Program-made: the position numbers and the translations under genes | Notes under the pieces: model-generated | What the model saw: only the letters and a program-made list of their open reading frames with translations | What the model was told of the DNA's origin: nothing | The model's database searches: none | NCBI RefSeq assembly: GCF_014773225.1 | Contig: NZ_JACXAJ010000002.1 | Location: forward strand, 496,001 to 560,000 | Direction: 5' to 3' | From: Pontibacter aquaedesilientis | GTDB taxonomy: Bacteria > Bacteroidota > Bacteroidia > Cytophagales > Hymenobacteraceae | Length of the DNA stretch: 64,000 nt | Part shown: positions 51,671-60,135 of the stretch, piece by piece | How the letters are laid out: the number at the start of each line of letters is the position of its first letter | Numbering within the stretch: position 1 is the first letter of the stretch

Positions 51671-52131
51671 TGGATAAAGGATTTTGCAGATAGCTACCAT
51701 ACCTGCAGCGACCAGCAGAAAGGGCGCCTTGGTATTCGCTGAGAAATTAACAGAAAAATAAAGAAACATACTAACGTATTCGGGGGCAAGTGCGTATTAG
51801 AAGGCACTGACAGGGGGTGGCCTGCATCTGGCAAGGTTTTTAAGCCTGGACCATCGCCAGCCCCTCTATACAGCGCTCCGACGCACTCTACAAAGAAAAT
51901 TTCAGGGTATCTCAGGCCATAAGGGCCCCGGTGAAGGCAAATTTATACCTGATCTATACCCATACTATAACTTGTTTTTTAGCGAAAGCGCTTCCTGTCC
52001 TTCACAGCTTCCTGCAGCAGCATCGTGCGGGGGCACGACAGCTGGCAACCCATCCCGCAAGTGGGTTTGGCTACAGGCATTAGAGCATTCAGACCAAATA
52101 GCAGATGATACAACATTTTACAGCAGATATT
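51671..52131. other. 461-bp divergent intergenic region
   Basis: This lies between the GNAT gene (minus) and the GT4 gene (plus). It contains two TATACC copies near 51945-51960, a small AGCG-AAAG-CGCT hairpin at 51981-51992, and no convincing gene. An ATG at 52105 is in frame with the GT4 gene and could extend it by nine residues. Confidence 0.4.
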
Positions 52132-53241
52132 ATGATGAAAGCACCGCATTACCCATCCAAAATCCTGATGACGGCAGATACGGTTGGCAGTGTCTGGACC
52201 TACGCACTGGAACTGACGCGTGCCATGGCCCAACACGGCACCGAGGTGGCGCTGGCCACCATGGGAGCCCCCATGAACGAAGAGCAACGGGAAGAGGCTG
52301 CACAAATCGGCAACCTGACAGTATACGAAAGTGAATATAAACTGGAGTGGATGGACAACCCCTGGGAGGATGTGGAGCAAGCCGGGGAGTGGCTCTTGAA
52401 ACTGCGCGACGAGGTACAGCCCGACCTGATCCACCTTAACGGATTGGCCCATGGCAGCCTGGACTGGGGCAAGCCTGTCCTGATGGTCGTGCACTCCTGC
52501 GTGCTGTCGTGGTGGAGGGCCGTGAAAAACGAGGAAGCCCCAAAAGCCTGGAAACGATACAGTGACATGGTGCGCCAAGGCTTGCAGGCCGCCGATGTGG
52601 TGGTGGCGCCTACACAGGCCATGATGCATCAGGCCGAAGAACTCTACGGACCCTTCAACCAGAGCGCCGTGGTGTATAACGGACGCGGACAGCACCATTT
52701 CCAATTCGGTCGCAAAGAGCCCTTTGTGTTCAGCCTGGGGCGCGTGTGGGACGAGGCCAAAAACATTTCTATGCTGGCGCACATCGCATCGGACCTGCGA
52801 TGGCCTGTCTACATTGCCGGAGAAGGGCGCCACCCGGCTACAGGCGAGATCGTGGAACTGGAAAACGTGCATTTCCTGGGGCAGTTGACCAACGAGGAGG
52901 TTTCCGACTGGCTGTCGCGGGCGTCGATTTACGCCTTGCCGGCCAAGTACGAGCCCTTCGGCCTGACCGTGCTGGAGGCTGCCATGTCGGGCTGCGCCCT
53001 GGTGGTGGGCAAAACCGAAAGCCAGGCAGAGGTATGGGGCAATGCGGCCCGCTACGTGGACCCTCGCAGCGCCGACGAATTGCGCGACACCATCAGCAAG
53101 CTGATTGACGACGAATTTGGGCGCAACATCATGGCATGCCGTGCCGTGAAGCGTTCCCATGGCTTTACCGCCGACCAGATGGCGCAGGACTACAGTCATC
53201 TGTACGGTCAGTTAATAAAAGCACCGGCTACGGTTTACTAA
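52132..53241 (+). CDS. Glycosyltransferase family 4
   Basis: A 369-residue GT-B enzyme (ATG 52132; alternatives 52105 and 52135). The N-terminal domain begins ILMTADTVGSVWTYALELTR, where GSVWTYAL is the acceptor loop. PVLMVVHSCVLSWWRAV follows at about 119-135. The donor domain shows FSLGRVWDEAKNISMLAHIA (about 202-221), IYALPAKYEPFGLTVLEAAM (about 272-291, EX7E motif) and SGCALVVGKTESQAEVWGNA. It uses a nucleotide sugar, identity unknown. It is followed 40 bases downstream by a CgeB-like transferase gene, and this pair probably acts together on one glycan or glycolipid, away from the main cluster. Confidence 0.9.
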   Translation: MMKAPHYPSKILMTADTVGSVWTYALELTRAMAQHGTEVALATMGAPMNEEQREEAAQIGNLTVYESEYKLEWMDNPWEDVEQAGEWLLKLRDEVQPDLIHLNGLAHGSLDWGKPVLMVVHSCVLSWWRAVKNEEAPKAWKRYSDMVRQGLQAADVVVAPTQAMMHQAEELYGPFNQSAVVYNGRGQHHFQFGRKEPFVFSLGRVWDEAKNISMLAHIASDLRWPVYIAGEGRHPATGEIVELENVHFLGQLTNEEVSDWLSRASIYALPAKYEPFGLTVLEAAMSGCALVVGKTESQAEVWGNAARYVDPRSADELRDTISKLIDDEFGRNIMACRAVKRSHGFTADQMAQDYSHLYGQLIKAPATVY

Positions 53242-53252
53242 TGATTTGTTCT

Positions 53253-53260
53253 TACTTTTG
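53253..53260 (+). promoter_or_regulatory. Candidate -7 box (TACTTTTG) for the CgeB-like gene
   Basis: TACTTTTG fits TAnnTTTG and lies 22 bases before the chosen ATG (53282), the same spacing as in dnaG. It starts inside the short gap after the GT4 stop and could give an extra promoter. Confidence 0.45.
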
Positions 53261-53281
53261 CGCACCAAACAAGGCAATGCC

Positions 53282-54376
53282 ATGAATATCGTATTACTTG
53301 GCCTATCGATCACTTCTTCCTGGGGCAACGGCCATGCCACCACATACCGCAGTCTGGTGAAGGCACTGCAAAACAGGGGGCACCAAGTGTTGTTCCTGGA
53401 GCGTGAAGCCGTTAAACAGGCAGGCCGGCAGGACCTCCCGCAGCCCGACTATTGCCAGGTCGCCCATTATACCTCGGTCAGCGAGCTAGGCAAAAGGTTT
53501 GAGGAGCAGGTTCGCGAAGCCGAAATGGTGATCGTGGGGTCCGGACTGCAGGATGGAAAAGCGATAGGAGAGTGGGTGTTTAAGACAGCAGGTGGCATCA
53601 AAGCCTTTTATGATTTGGACGCCCCCACTACGATTGCCGGACTGGAACAGGGAAACCTGCCCTACCTGAATGCCAAGATGGTGCCGCGCTTTGATCTATA
53701 CCTGTCGTGCTCAGGCGGCCCAACCTTGCAACTGCTGGAGCAGAAGTACGGCTCCCCAATGGCACGGCCACTTTATTTCTCCTTCGACCCGGAGCTATAC
53801 TTCCACGAGTACCGCGAGATAAAATGGGACCTGGGCTACCTGGGCACGTACTCCGAAGACCGGATGCCGGGACTGACCAAATTGATGCTGGACGCTGCCG
53901 ACCAGTGGCCCAATGGCCGTTTTGCCGTAGCCGGCGCACGCTACCCCAGCGACATGGGCTGGACATCCAATGTCACCATGCTGCAACACCTTAGTCCGGC
54001 AGAGCACCGCGACTTCTTCAACAGCCAACGCTTCACGCTCAGCATCGCCCGTGCCGAAATGAGCCGGATCGGCTATACGCCCAGCATGCGCCTGTTCGAA
54101 GCCGCAGCCTGCTGTGTCCCGATCATTTCTGACCACTGGGAAGGTATAGAAACCCTATTTGAGCCAGAGACCGAAATCCTGATCTCGGCAGGTGCAAAGG
54201 ACACCCTGCGCTATCTGCGGGAAATCTGCAACACCGAGCGGAAGACGATCGGGTCGAGAGCACGCCGGAAGGTGTTGTCATTACACACAGCCGATCATCG
54301 GGCGCAGGAACTGGAGGGATTTGTGGCCGAACTCATGACGCTTGACACCCGTGGGGAGAAACAACTGGCGCTATAG
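53282..54376 (+). CDS. CgeB-like glycosyltransferase
   Basis: A 364-residue protein related to CgeB, a GT-B-like family first noted in spore-coat glycosylation. ATG 53282 gives MNIVLLGLSITSSWGNGHAT; the frame is open 36 bases upstream but a promoter box overlaps there. EMVIVGSGLQDGKAIGEWVF (about 83-102) and KAFYDLDAPTTIAGLEQGNL (about 110-129) are typical, and TLSIARAEMSRIGYTPSMRL (about 257-276) with FEAAACCVPIISDHWEGIET (about 277-296) forms the donor-binding Glyco_trans_1_2 end. It is cytoplasmic, and probably works with the GT4 enzyme encoded before it. A terminator follows. Confidence 0.86.
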   Translation: MNIVLLGLSITSSWGNGHATTYRSLVKALQNRGHQVLFLEREAVKQAGRQDLPQPDYCQVAHYTSVSELGKRFEEQVREAEMVIVGSGLQDGKAIGEWVFKTAGGIKAFYDLDAPTTIAGLEQGNLPYLNAKMVPRFDLYLSCSGGPTLQLLEQKYGSPMARPLYFSFDPELYFHEYREIKWDLGYLGTYSEDRMPGLTKLMLDAADQWPNGRFAVAGARYPSDMGWTSNVTMLQHLSPAEHRDFFNSQRFTLSIARAEMSRIGYTPSMRLFEAAACCVPIISDHWEGIETLFEPETEILISAGAKDTLRYLREICNTERKTIGSRARRKVLSLHTADHRAQELEGFVAELMTLDTRGEKQLAL

Positions 54377-54424
54377 CCCAAAAGTCATTTAATCAGGATC
54401 AATAAGATAAACTTTTCAAAATCT

Positions 54425-54469
54425 GCCATACCTGCCGTTTCTTTGGATAGCGGCAGGTATGGCTCTTTT
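54425..54469 (+). terminator. Terminator after the CgeB-like gene
   Basis: GCCATACCTGCCG (54425-54437) and CGGCAGGTATGGC (54451-54463) are perfect 13-bp arms, followed by TCTTTT. It contains the recurring GGTAT signature in its stem. Confidence 0.85.
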
Positions 54470-54516
54470 ATGTACTCAGGGCGGTGACAATGTGCCGCCT
54501 CAATCAAGAGCTAATT

Positions 54517-55074
54517 ATGGAAACCAAAAGTATAGAGCGCTGGAAAACGCTGAAGTCCGAGATTGTATTCGAGCACAAGTGGTATACCCTGCGGCGCGAC
54601 CATGTAGAGCTTCCAAACGGGCAGGAGATGGATGACTACTTTGTGAGCGTGCGGCCGGATGTGGTGCTGACCTTTCCGGTTACAGAAGACGGCCAGGTGC
54701 TGTTTGTGCGGCAGTACAAGCATGCAGCCGGCGACATCTTCATAGAGTTGCCGGGCGGCGTGATCGATGCCCATGAAACTGAGCCCCTGGCCGCTGCCAA
54801 GCGGGAGCTGCTAGAGGAAACAGGCTATACCTCTGACGATGTGGAGCCGCTGCTGCAGGTGATCGATAACCCGACAAAGGACACCAACCGCGTCTATTAC
54901 TTCCTGGCCCGCAACGTGCGCGAAGTGGCTGCGCAGGACCTGGATGAAAGTGAGAACATCGAGGTCCTGAAAGTGCCGCTGCATGAAGTAGAACAGATGA
55001 TTCTAAACGGCCAGATCAACGTGGCCGGTTCAGTGGCGCTTTGCCTGCTGGCCCTCCGGAAACTAGCAAAGTAG
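54517..55074 (+). CDS. Nudix hydrolase (ADP-ribose-pyrophosphatase-like)
   Basis: A 185-residue cytoplasmic enzyme from ATG 54517; an ATG/ACG stretch from 54484 adds 11 atypical residues. RPDVVLTFPVTEDGQVLFVR (about 46-65) leads into the Nudix box at about 80-104: GGVIDAHETEP, then KRELLEETGY with the catalytic Glu residues in REL-EE. One extra residue is present between the first Glu and the Arg relative to the canonical spacing. It likely cleaves a nucleotide diphosphate derivative, such as ADP-ribose or a nucleotide sugar. It converges with the aminotransferase-GRAS gene, whose stop is only six bases away. Confidence 0.9.
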   Translation: METKSIERWKTLKSEIVFEHKWYTLRRDHVELPNGQEMDDYFVSVRPDVVLTFPVTEDGQVLFVRQYKHAAGDIFIELPGGVIDAHETEPLAAAKRELLEETGYTSDDVEPLLQVIDNPTKDTNRVYYFLARNVREVAAQDLDESENIEVLKVPLHEVEQMILNGQINVAGSVALCLLALRKLAK

Positions 55075-55080
55075 CGTATG

Positions 55081-57237
55081 TTAGGCCTCGGCTCGCCAGG
55101 CTGTGCTGGCAATGATGCTGGTGCCTTTCCAGTGCAAAGTATAGCCCGCTCCATTTTGCACCAGGCTAAAATCAGGATGTAACCGCAGCTCATCGGTGAG
55201 GTCCTGTGCCAGATCCGGATGTGCAATTGGGCCAAAGCCGTTGCGAACCAAACGGCGTTGCCAGGCATCGCTGCGCTCGTGCCGCTCTACCCGGTCCGCG
55301 CCCTCGCTGGCGACCACATTGATGATCTCACGTCCAAAAAATTCCTGCTCGATGATCTGCCGCTCCGGCATGTCCTGCGGCAACAGCGTGTCCAGCACAT
55401 CAAACACGGTATGGTAATGGCGGAGCGACTCGCGCAGGCGCGGCAGGTAGTCCAGCTTGTTGTGTTCTGAGTCCGGCTCAGTCAGGGTAAACACCAGTGG
55501 CTTCAAAGCCCTGATCTGGCGCAGTACCTTGTCACGCTCATCAGGCTGCGCCACCAGTTGGTCAGGTATGTGGTGCAGCGTCAGGGCGGAGTTAATCACC
55601 AGGGCCTGCTCCGGGGCTATGCGGAGCGTGCTGAGGTCAAAGTCCTCGAGCCGCGATGCGATACCCTCGTAGCTGAACGGGATACCGAGCCTGCGGGCAT
55701 GCTCCTCCAGCCGTATACCTGTCTCCTGCAGTCGGCGTGCCGGCTCCTCGGCGCTGTCCGGAATGTCTATACCTGTCAGGTGCAGGGAGGGGCTGCCGCC
55801 GGGCAACTTGGCCAGCTGCTCCAGGAGGTGAAACCACTGCAGTCCGCTTCCTATACCTAAATCCAGCAGGTATACCTTGTTTGCTCCGGCTATGGCTGAC
55901 AAAATGATCTGGTTGGCAAACCGATGTCCGAACGAGACCAGCGGCGTGGCGTTCACCAGCACATTGAAGGCCGAGATCATGTCCATCACCCCGTAAGTGG
56001 AGTTGTAGAGGTTGCCGGCGTGAAGAGTGGTTTGCTGGTTTCTGGCCGCTAATGCCCTGGCAAAGGCCAAGGCCACCCTATCCGCAGCATTGTGCAGTCC
56101 CGAAGCCGCCGTTATCAGCTCGTTTATTTTTTCAGAGGCATCGGCTGTGTCGTGCTGCAGGCTGTTTCCCGTCGCCAGCACCTGGGCCAGCAAGGGCTGC
56201 TGCGGGTATAGGGCGGTGGGGTGAAGTATGTTTTCTAGCATAGCGATAAGGTATAGTTGGTTTTCATCTGGTCCGACGGTGATGCGCAGGCTAAAGCTGT
56301 CTTCAGTGCGGCGCGACTGTATCTGGTGTTCCAGCAGGTGCCTGTCAATTACCTCGGCTTTGATGCCCGCGTCCAGCAGCAGGAAGTTGCTCTGCGATGG
56401 CCAGTACTGCACACCCAGGCGCTGCAGTGCCTGCTCCAGTTTGAACTTCCCGCATCGGGTTGCGGCCAGTGTCTGGTTTAAGAAGTGCCCGTCTGCCAGC
56501 GCAGCCAAAGCAGCCACCTGCGCCAGTTGGTTCACATTATAGGGCTGCTTCACTTGCAGTACCTTTTCGATCACTCCTTCCTGTGCGATCATATACCCTA
56601 TCCGGAGCGAGGCAAGGCCATAGGCTTTGGAGAAGGTGCGCAGAATAACCAGGTTTGGAAATTGCGGAAGCAAGGCAAGTGCGTCGCCATAGTCGGGGGC
56701 TGTCACATATTCGATATAGGCCTCATCCACGACTAGTATCACATGCGGGGGCAGCTTACGCAGCAAATACTCCAGTTCCGACATGGGCAGGTAAGTGCCT
56801 GTCGGGTTGTTGGGGTTGCACAGAAAGCACAGCCGGGTGGAGTCATCGACTTTGCTTAGCAGGGAGTGAACATCCACCTCGTAGGCACTGGTAAGCGGGG
56901 CTATCCGAAATGGGACGTGTAAGGCTTGCGCCTCTTGCCTGTACAGCGGATAAGAGGGGCTAAGCGAAAGCACACTTTCTACCCGTGAAGGACTGCAAAA
57001 CCGGCGCACCAACAAGGAGATCAGTTCAGCAGACCCGCTGCCGACAAGGATTTCGGAAGGGCGTATACCTAACTTGGACGCAAGGACGGTCCGCAAGGGG
57101 GCGGCATCCGGATGCGGATAGCTGTTGATTTGAAAAAGGGCCTGCTGCAAGGCTTCCATCACTTTAGGGGAAGTGCCAAAGAGGTTTTCGTTTGAAGCGG
57201 CGCAGTAAGCGGGTCTGGTGTTCCCCATGAGGCTCAA
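55081..57237 (-). CDS. HisC-like PLP aminotransferase fused to a bacterial GRAS domain
   Basis: A 718-residue two-domain protein. Residues about 10-340 are a class I/II aminotransferase of the histidinol-phosphate type: NPNNPTG (141-147), DEAY (171-174) with the ring Asp, TFSKAYGL with the Schiff-base Lys204, and LRIGY with the phosphate-binding Arg. Residues about 345-718 carry every landmark of GRAS proteins in order: a leucine-rich helical part, a VHIID-like VYLLDLGIGSGLQW (455-468), RPGG-like LPGGSPSLHLTGI (478-490), INSALTLHHI (548-557), HYHTVFDVLD and EFFGREIINVVASEGADRVE (632-651), and a SAW-like end with W703 and STAW (711-714). GRAS domains are Rossmann methyltransferase-like. No membrane part or signal. 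Divergent from a MarR-type gene. Confidence 0.88.
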   Translation of the reverse strand: MSLMGNTRPAYCAASNENLFGTSPKVMEALQQALFQINSYPHPDAAPLRTVLASKLGIRPSEILVGSGSAELISLLVRRFCSPSRVESVLSLSPSYPLYRQEAQALHVPFRIAPLTSAYEVDVHSLLSKVDDSTRLCFLCNPNNPTGTYLPMSELEYLLRKLPPHVILVVDEAYIEYVTAPDYGDALALLPQFPNLVILRTFSKAYGLASLRIGYMIAQEGVIEKVLQVKQPYNVNQLAQVAALAALADGHFLNQTLAATRCGKFKLEQALQRLGVQYWPSQSNFLLLDAGIKAEVIDRHLLEHQIQSRRTEDSFSLRITVGPDENQLYLIAMLENILHPTALYPQQPLLAQVLATGNSLQHDTADASEKINELITAASGLHNAADRVALAFARALAARNQQTTLHAGNLYNSTYGVMDMISAFNVLVNATPLVSFGHRFANQIILSAIAGANKVYLLDLGIGSGLQWFHLLEQLAKLPGGSPSLHLTGIDIPDSAEEPARRLQETGIRLEEHARRLGIPFSYEGIASRLEDFDLSTLRIAPEQALVINSALTLHHIPDQLVAQPDERDKVLRQIRALKPLVFTLTEPDSEHNKLDYLPRLRESLRHYHTVFDVLDTLLPQDMPERQIIEQEFFGREIINVVASEGADRVERHERSDAWQRRLVRNGFGPIAHPDLAQDLTDELRLHPDFSLVQNGAGYTLHWKGTSIIASTAWRAEA

Positions 57238-57444
57238 ATTAGGTAGCAGGTTGGATGATTTTAAAGAAAATCTTGGAGCAAGATAACAATTAAAGAGAGA
57301 AGAATACGGAAATAACTATACACTGGGGACAAACATTATTCAATGATTTTTTTTTGTTTTAGATAGTCAGTTTGTAAACGGTTGACTGGCAGAAACTAAA
57401 ACTGCCTATAGGTTGTATATACAATAGTTGCAAAAGCTTATATT

Positions 57445-57918
57445 ATGCGTTTAGAAGAAGAACTAAGGATGAATAAGTTCAGGAGCGTCTTTCAGAAAGC
57501 CTCCCTGAACCTGATGTTTACAGGGGAGTGGCTGATGGCGCGGGTAGACAGCCTGCTGAAACCTTACGATATTTCGTCGCAGCAATACAATGTGCTGCGG
57601 ATTCTGAGAGGGCAGCAGGGCAAGCCCCTCAACCTGTACGCCATACAGGAGCGTATGCTCAACCGCATGTCCAACGCAACGCGGCTAGTGGAAAAGCTGC
57701 GACTCAAAGGCTTGGTAACGCGGGAGCAGTGCGAAGCAAACCGCCGAAAAGTAGAGATCGCGATCACCGAAAAAGGGCTACAACTCCTCGACAAACTCGA
57801 CCCCATGATTGAGCAGATGGAAGAGGATACTTTCAAAGGTGTATCGAGGGCAGAAGCTGGCAGGCTAAGCGATACGCTCGACGCGCTCCGGGAAGAACAT
57901 AGGGCGGCTGGTGGCTAA
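57445..57918 (+). CDS. MarR-family transcriptional regulator
   Basis: A 157-residue winged-helix protein. LLKPYDISSQQYNVLRILRG (about 37-56) starts the DNA-binding domain, QERMLNRMSNATRLVEKLRL (about 68-87) is the recognition helix region, and VTREQCEANRRKVEIAITEK (about 92-111) is the wing with the typical DxRxxx-like ANRRKVEI. The C-terminal helix dimerises. Starts at ATG 57445 or 57469. It is transcribed away from the aminotransferase-GRAS gene across a 207-bp AT-rich gap, the usual arrangement for a MarR regulator and its target. The ligand is unknown. Confidence 0.93.
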   Translation: MRLEEELRMNKFRSVFQKASLNLMFTGEWLMARVDSLLKPYDISSQQYNVLRILRGQQGKPLNLYAIQERMLNRMSNATRLVEKLRLKGLVTREQCEANRRKVEIAITEKGLQLLDKLDPMIEQMEEDTFKGVSRAEAGRLSDTLDALREEHRAAGG

Positions 57919-57968
57919 CCTGCCGTCTCCCCGGCACGTTATACCTGAACCAATCTTAACGAACAGCT

Positions 57969-58784
57969 ATGGAACAGGAACAGACTGCATTATTAAAAGA
58001 TTATACCATCGAGGAAAGGGGGGCCTACCTGGCTGCCCTGGCCACCATAGCCTCTGTCGATGGACATGCATCAGAAGAGGAACTTGAGTTTTTGAAACTC
58101 CTGGGCGAAGCGGCCGAAATGCCGGAAAATGTAGAGCAAGAGGTATTGGAGATAGCCAAGAATCCCTCTCAAATCAGCCTGCAGCGCGTGCTTGATGTGC
58201 TCAAGAAGAGTCAGCTGCGTTTCTCCTTTATCACCGACATCATCAGTTTTGCCAAAGCCGATGGCCAGTATACCTCACAAGAGCAGCAGCGCATACAGGA
58301 GATAGCCGACTACCTGGGGGTGGACCAGAAGCAGTACAGCCTGCTAGAGCAGTTCGTGAGCAAAGCCGACGATGCGCAGCAACACGGGGAAGACCCGACT
58401 TCGCAGTCCTTCATGAGCAAGAACGGCTTTAGCGACATGTTCAAGAATGTCGGTATTTCGTCACAAATGGTGCAGGGGATACTGGGCATAGCCGCGCCTA
58501 TTGTGCTGGCCCGCCTGATGAGTGGCGGCAGACGGCGTAGTGGCGGTATGACGGGAGGCATGGGCGGTGGCCTTTTAGGTGGATTGCTCGGTGGCCTGAT
58601 GACAGGCCGTGGCGGGCTGATGGGCGGTGGCCGACGCTCCACAAGTGGCCTGGGCTCGATGGCCTCGGTACTGGGCGGCCTGAACGGACGCAACCGTTAT
58701 GGCAGCATGGGATCTGGCGGACTGGGTGGCTTGCTGGGAGGTTTGCTGGGCGGCGGCAAGCGGGGCAGTGGTACCAGTTGGTAG
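57969..58784 (+). CDS. TerB-domain protein with Gly-rich C-terminus
   Basis: A 271-residue protein. The N-terminal half (about 10-135) is all-helical and TerB-like: AALATIASVDGHASEEELEF (about 22-41) and FITDIISFAKADGQYTSQEQ (about 86-105) are two acidic, metal-binding-type helix-loop motifs (SVDGxASExE and KADGxxTxxE). A hydrophobic segment, VQGILGIAAPIVLARLMSGG (about 171-190), is followed by about 80 residues of Gly/Arg/Met/Leu repeats (GGLLGGLLGGLM, GLGGLLGGLLGGG). Such tails may associate with membranes or self-assemble. The role is unknown; TerB is otherwise linked to tellurite and envelope stress. A terminator follows. Confidence 0.8.
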   Translation: MEQEQTALLKDYTIEERGAYLAALATIASVDGHASEEELEFLKLLGEAAEMPENVEQEVLEIAKNPSQISLQRVLDVLKKSQLRFSFITDIISFAKADGQYTSQEQQRIQEIADYLGVDQKQYSLLEQFVSKADDAQQHGEDPTSQSFMSKNGFSDMFKNVGISSQMVQGILGIAAPIVLARLMSGGRRRSGGMTGGMGGGLLGGLLGGLMTGRGGLMGGGRRSTSGLGSMASVLGGLNGRNRYGSMGSGGLGGLLGGLLGGGKRGSGTSW

Positions 58785-58835
58785 GTATAGCCGGGAATGT
58801 ACATCACCCTTTACAAGGTATAAACTGAGGAGTAG

Positions 58836-58868
58836 AGCTGGAGGCGTAAATGTCTCCAGCTTTTTTTG
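58836..58868 (+). terminator. Terminator after the TerB-domain gene
   Basis: AGCTGGAG (58836-58843) and CTCCAGCT (58854-58861) arms followed by a run of seven T, about 50 bases past the stop. Confidence 0.85.
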
Positions 58869-58939
58869 TGATAGTCAGACCAAATCAGATATGATATATT
58901 TCGTAGCTTTAAGAAGTATTTCCCAAACATTCAGGCACT

Positions 58940-60130
58940 ATGACAAAAAGTAAACTCCTATACCTGGCACTGGCGCTGAGCCTTAGCTTTTCTGCCTGCC
59001 AGCAACAGCCGCAGCAGCCCTCAGTAACCACCCAAACACAATCTGCTGCAGCCAAGCTATACTTCCCGGGCAAGGGCGATAACTGGGAGAAGAAGCGGCC
59101 TGAGCAACTAGGTATGGACGCAGCCCTACTGCAAGAAGCAGTGGAGTGGGCCAAACAGCAGGAAACTACCCAAATGCCCAAGGACTTCTCCACCCAGGAA
59201 GAGATCTTCGGTAAAATGCTCGGCCCTATACCTAACGACCGGGCCAGCACCAACGGCATCATCCTGAAGAACGGCTACATCGTGGCCGAGTGGGGCGAAA
59301 CAGAGCGGGTAGACCCAACCTATAGCGTGGCCAAAAGCGTGCTCTCCACCATACTGGGCATCACCATCGACCGCGGCATGATCAAAGACATCAAAGACCC
59401 GGTGGCGAGCTATGTGCAGGACGGCGGTTACGACTCGGAGCAGAACCGCAAAGTAACCTGGGAGCACCACGTTCGGCAGACCACTGAGTGGGAAGGGGAA
59501 TTGTGGGGCAAAAAGCATGACTTTGTAGGAAAAGAAGAGTATGGCAGAGGCGAGCGCAAACCCCGAGAACTGCAGGAGCCAGGCACTTTCTACGAGTACA
59601 ACGACGTGCGCATCAACCGCTTTGCCCTGTCTTTGCTGCGCCTTTGGAAGAAGCCTCTACCTGAGGTTTTCAAAGACGAAGTCATGGACCCGATCGATGC
59701 TTCCAATACCTGGCAGTATGTGCCTTATCGCAATTCTACTATTGAGATTGACGGCAAGCGCATGGCATCAGTGAGCGGGGGGACCCGCTGGGGTGGCGGT
59801 CTCTGGATCAGCGCCCGCGACGAAGCCCGATTCGGGTACCTGTTTTTGCGCAATGGCCGCTGGAAGGACAAGCAGATTGTATCGGAAGCGTGGGTGAAGG
59901 AAGCGACTACTGCCCGTGGGCCAGTGGGGCCAGACTACGGCTACCTGTGGTGGCTCAACACCGAGGGTAAAGCCTGGCCAAATGCGCCTACTACCAGCTA
60001 CGCCGCTTTAGGCGCCGGGCAGAACACCATTTGGGTTGATCCGGAACATGATATCGTGATTGTGTGGCGCTGGCATGATGGCAAACAGGATGAGTTGATT
60101 AAAAGGGTGCTGGCGGCAGTGAAAGAGTAG
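58940..60130 (+). CDS. Serine hydrolase of the beta-lactamase/class C-like family, lipoprotein
   Basis: A 396-residue protein. The N-terminus MTKSKLLYLALALSLSFSAC has a lipobox (Cys20), then a Gln-rich linker. DPTYSVAKSVLSTILGI contains the SxxK nucleophile pair (Ser129, Lys132). FYEYNDVRINRFAL (about 217-230) supplies the Tyr-Asn-Asp motif (Tyr220), and GGGLWISARDEARFGYLFL (about 279-297) is the region of the third motif. It probably hydrolyses an ester or amide in the periplasm, and is not likely to be a true antibiotic-resistance beta-lactamase. The methyltransferase gene begins at its stop codon. Confidence 0.9.
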   Translation: MTKSKLLYLALALSLSFSACQQQPQQPSVTTQTQSAAAKLYFPGKGDNWEKKRPEQLGMDAALLQEAVEWAKQQETTQMPKDFSTQEEIFGKMLGPIPNDRASTNGIILKNGYIVAEWGETERVDPTYSVAKSVLSTILGITIDRGMIKDIKDPVASYVQDGGYDSEQNRKVTWEHHVRQTTEWEGELWGKKHDFVGKEEYGRGERKPRELQEPGTFYEYNDVRINRFALSLLRLWKKPLPEVFKDEVMDPIDASNTWQYVPYRNSTIEIDGKRMASVSGGTRWGGGLWISARDEARFGYLFLRNGRWKDKQIVSEAWVKEATTARGPVGPDYGYLWWLNTEGKAWPNAPTTSYAALGAGQNTIWVDPEHDIVIVWRWHDGKQDELIKRVLAAVKE

Positions 60131-60135
60131 TGTAC

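Noticed and set aside
51979-53199. A 406-codon minus-strand open frame opposite the GT4 gene
   Set aside because: The + strand protein has clear GT4 motifs. The opposite frame has an odd composition rich in His/Gln and no recognisable domain, as expected from a GC-rich antisense shadow.
58940-60130. Antibiotic-resistance beta-lactamase
   Set aside because: SxxK is present, but the lipoprotein form and overall sequence fit the broad serine hydrolase family, not a recognised resistance class.
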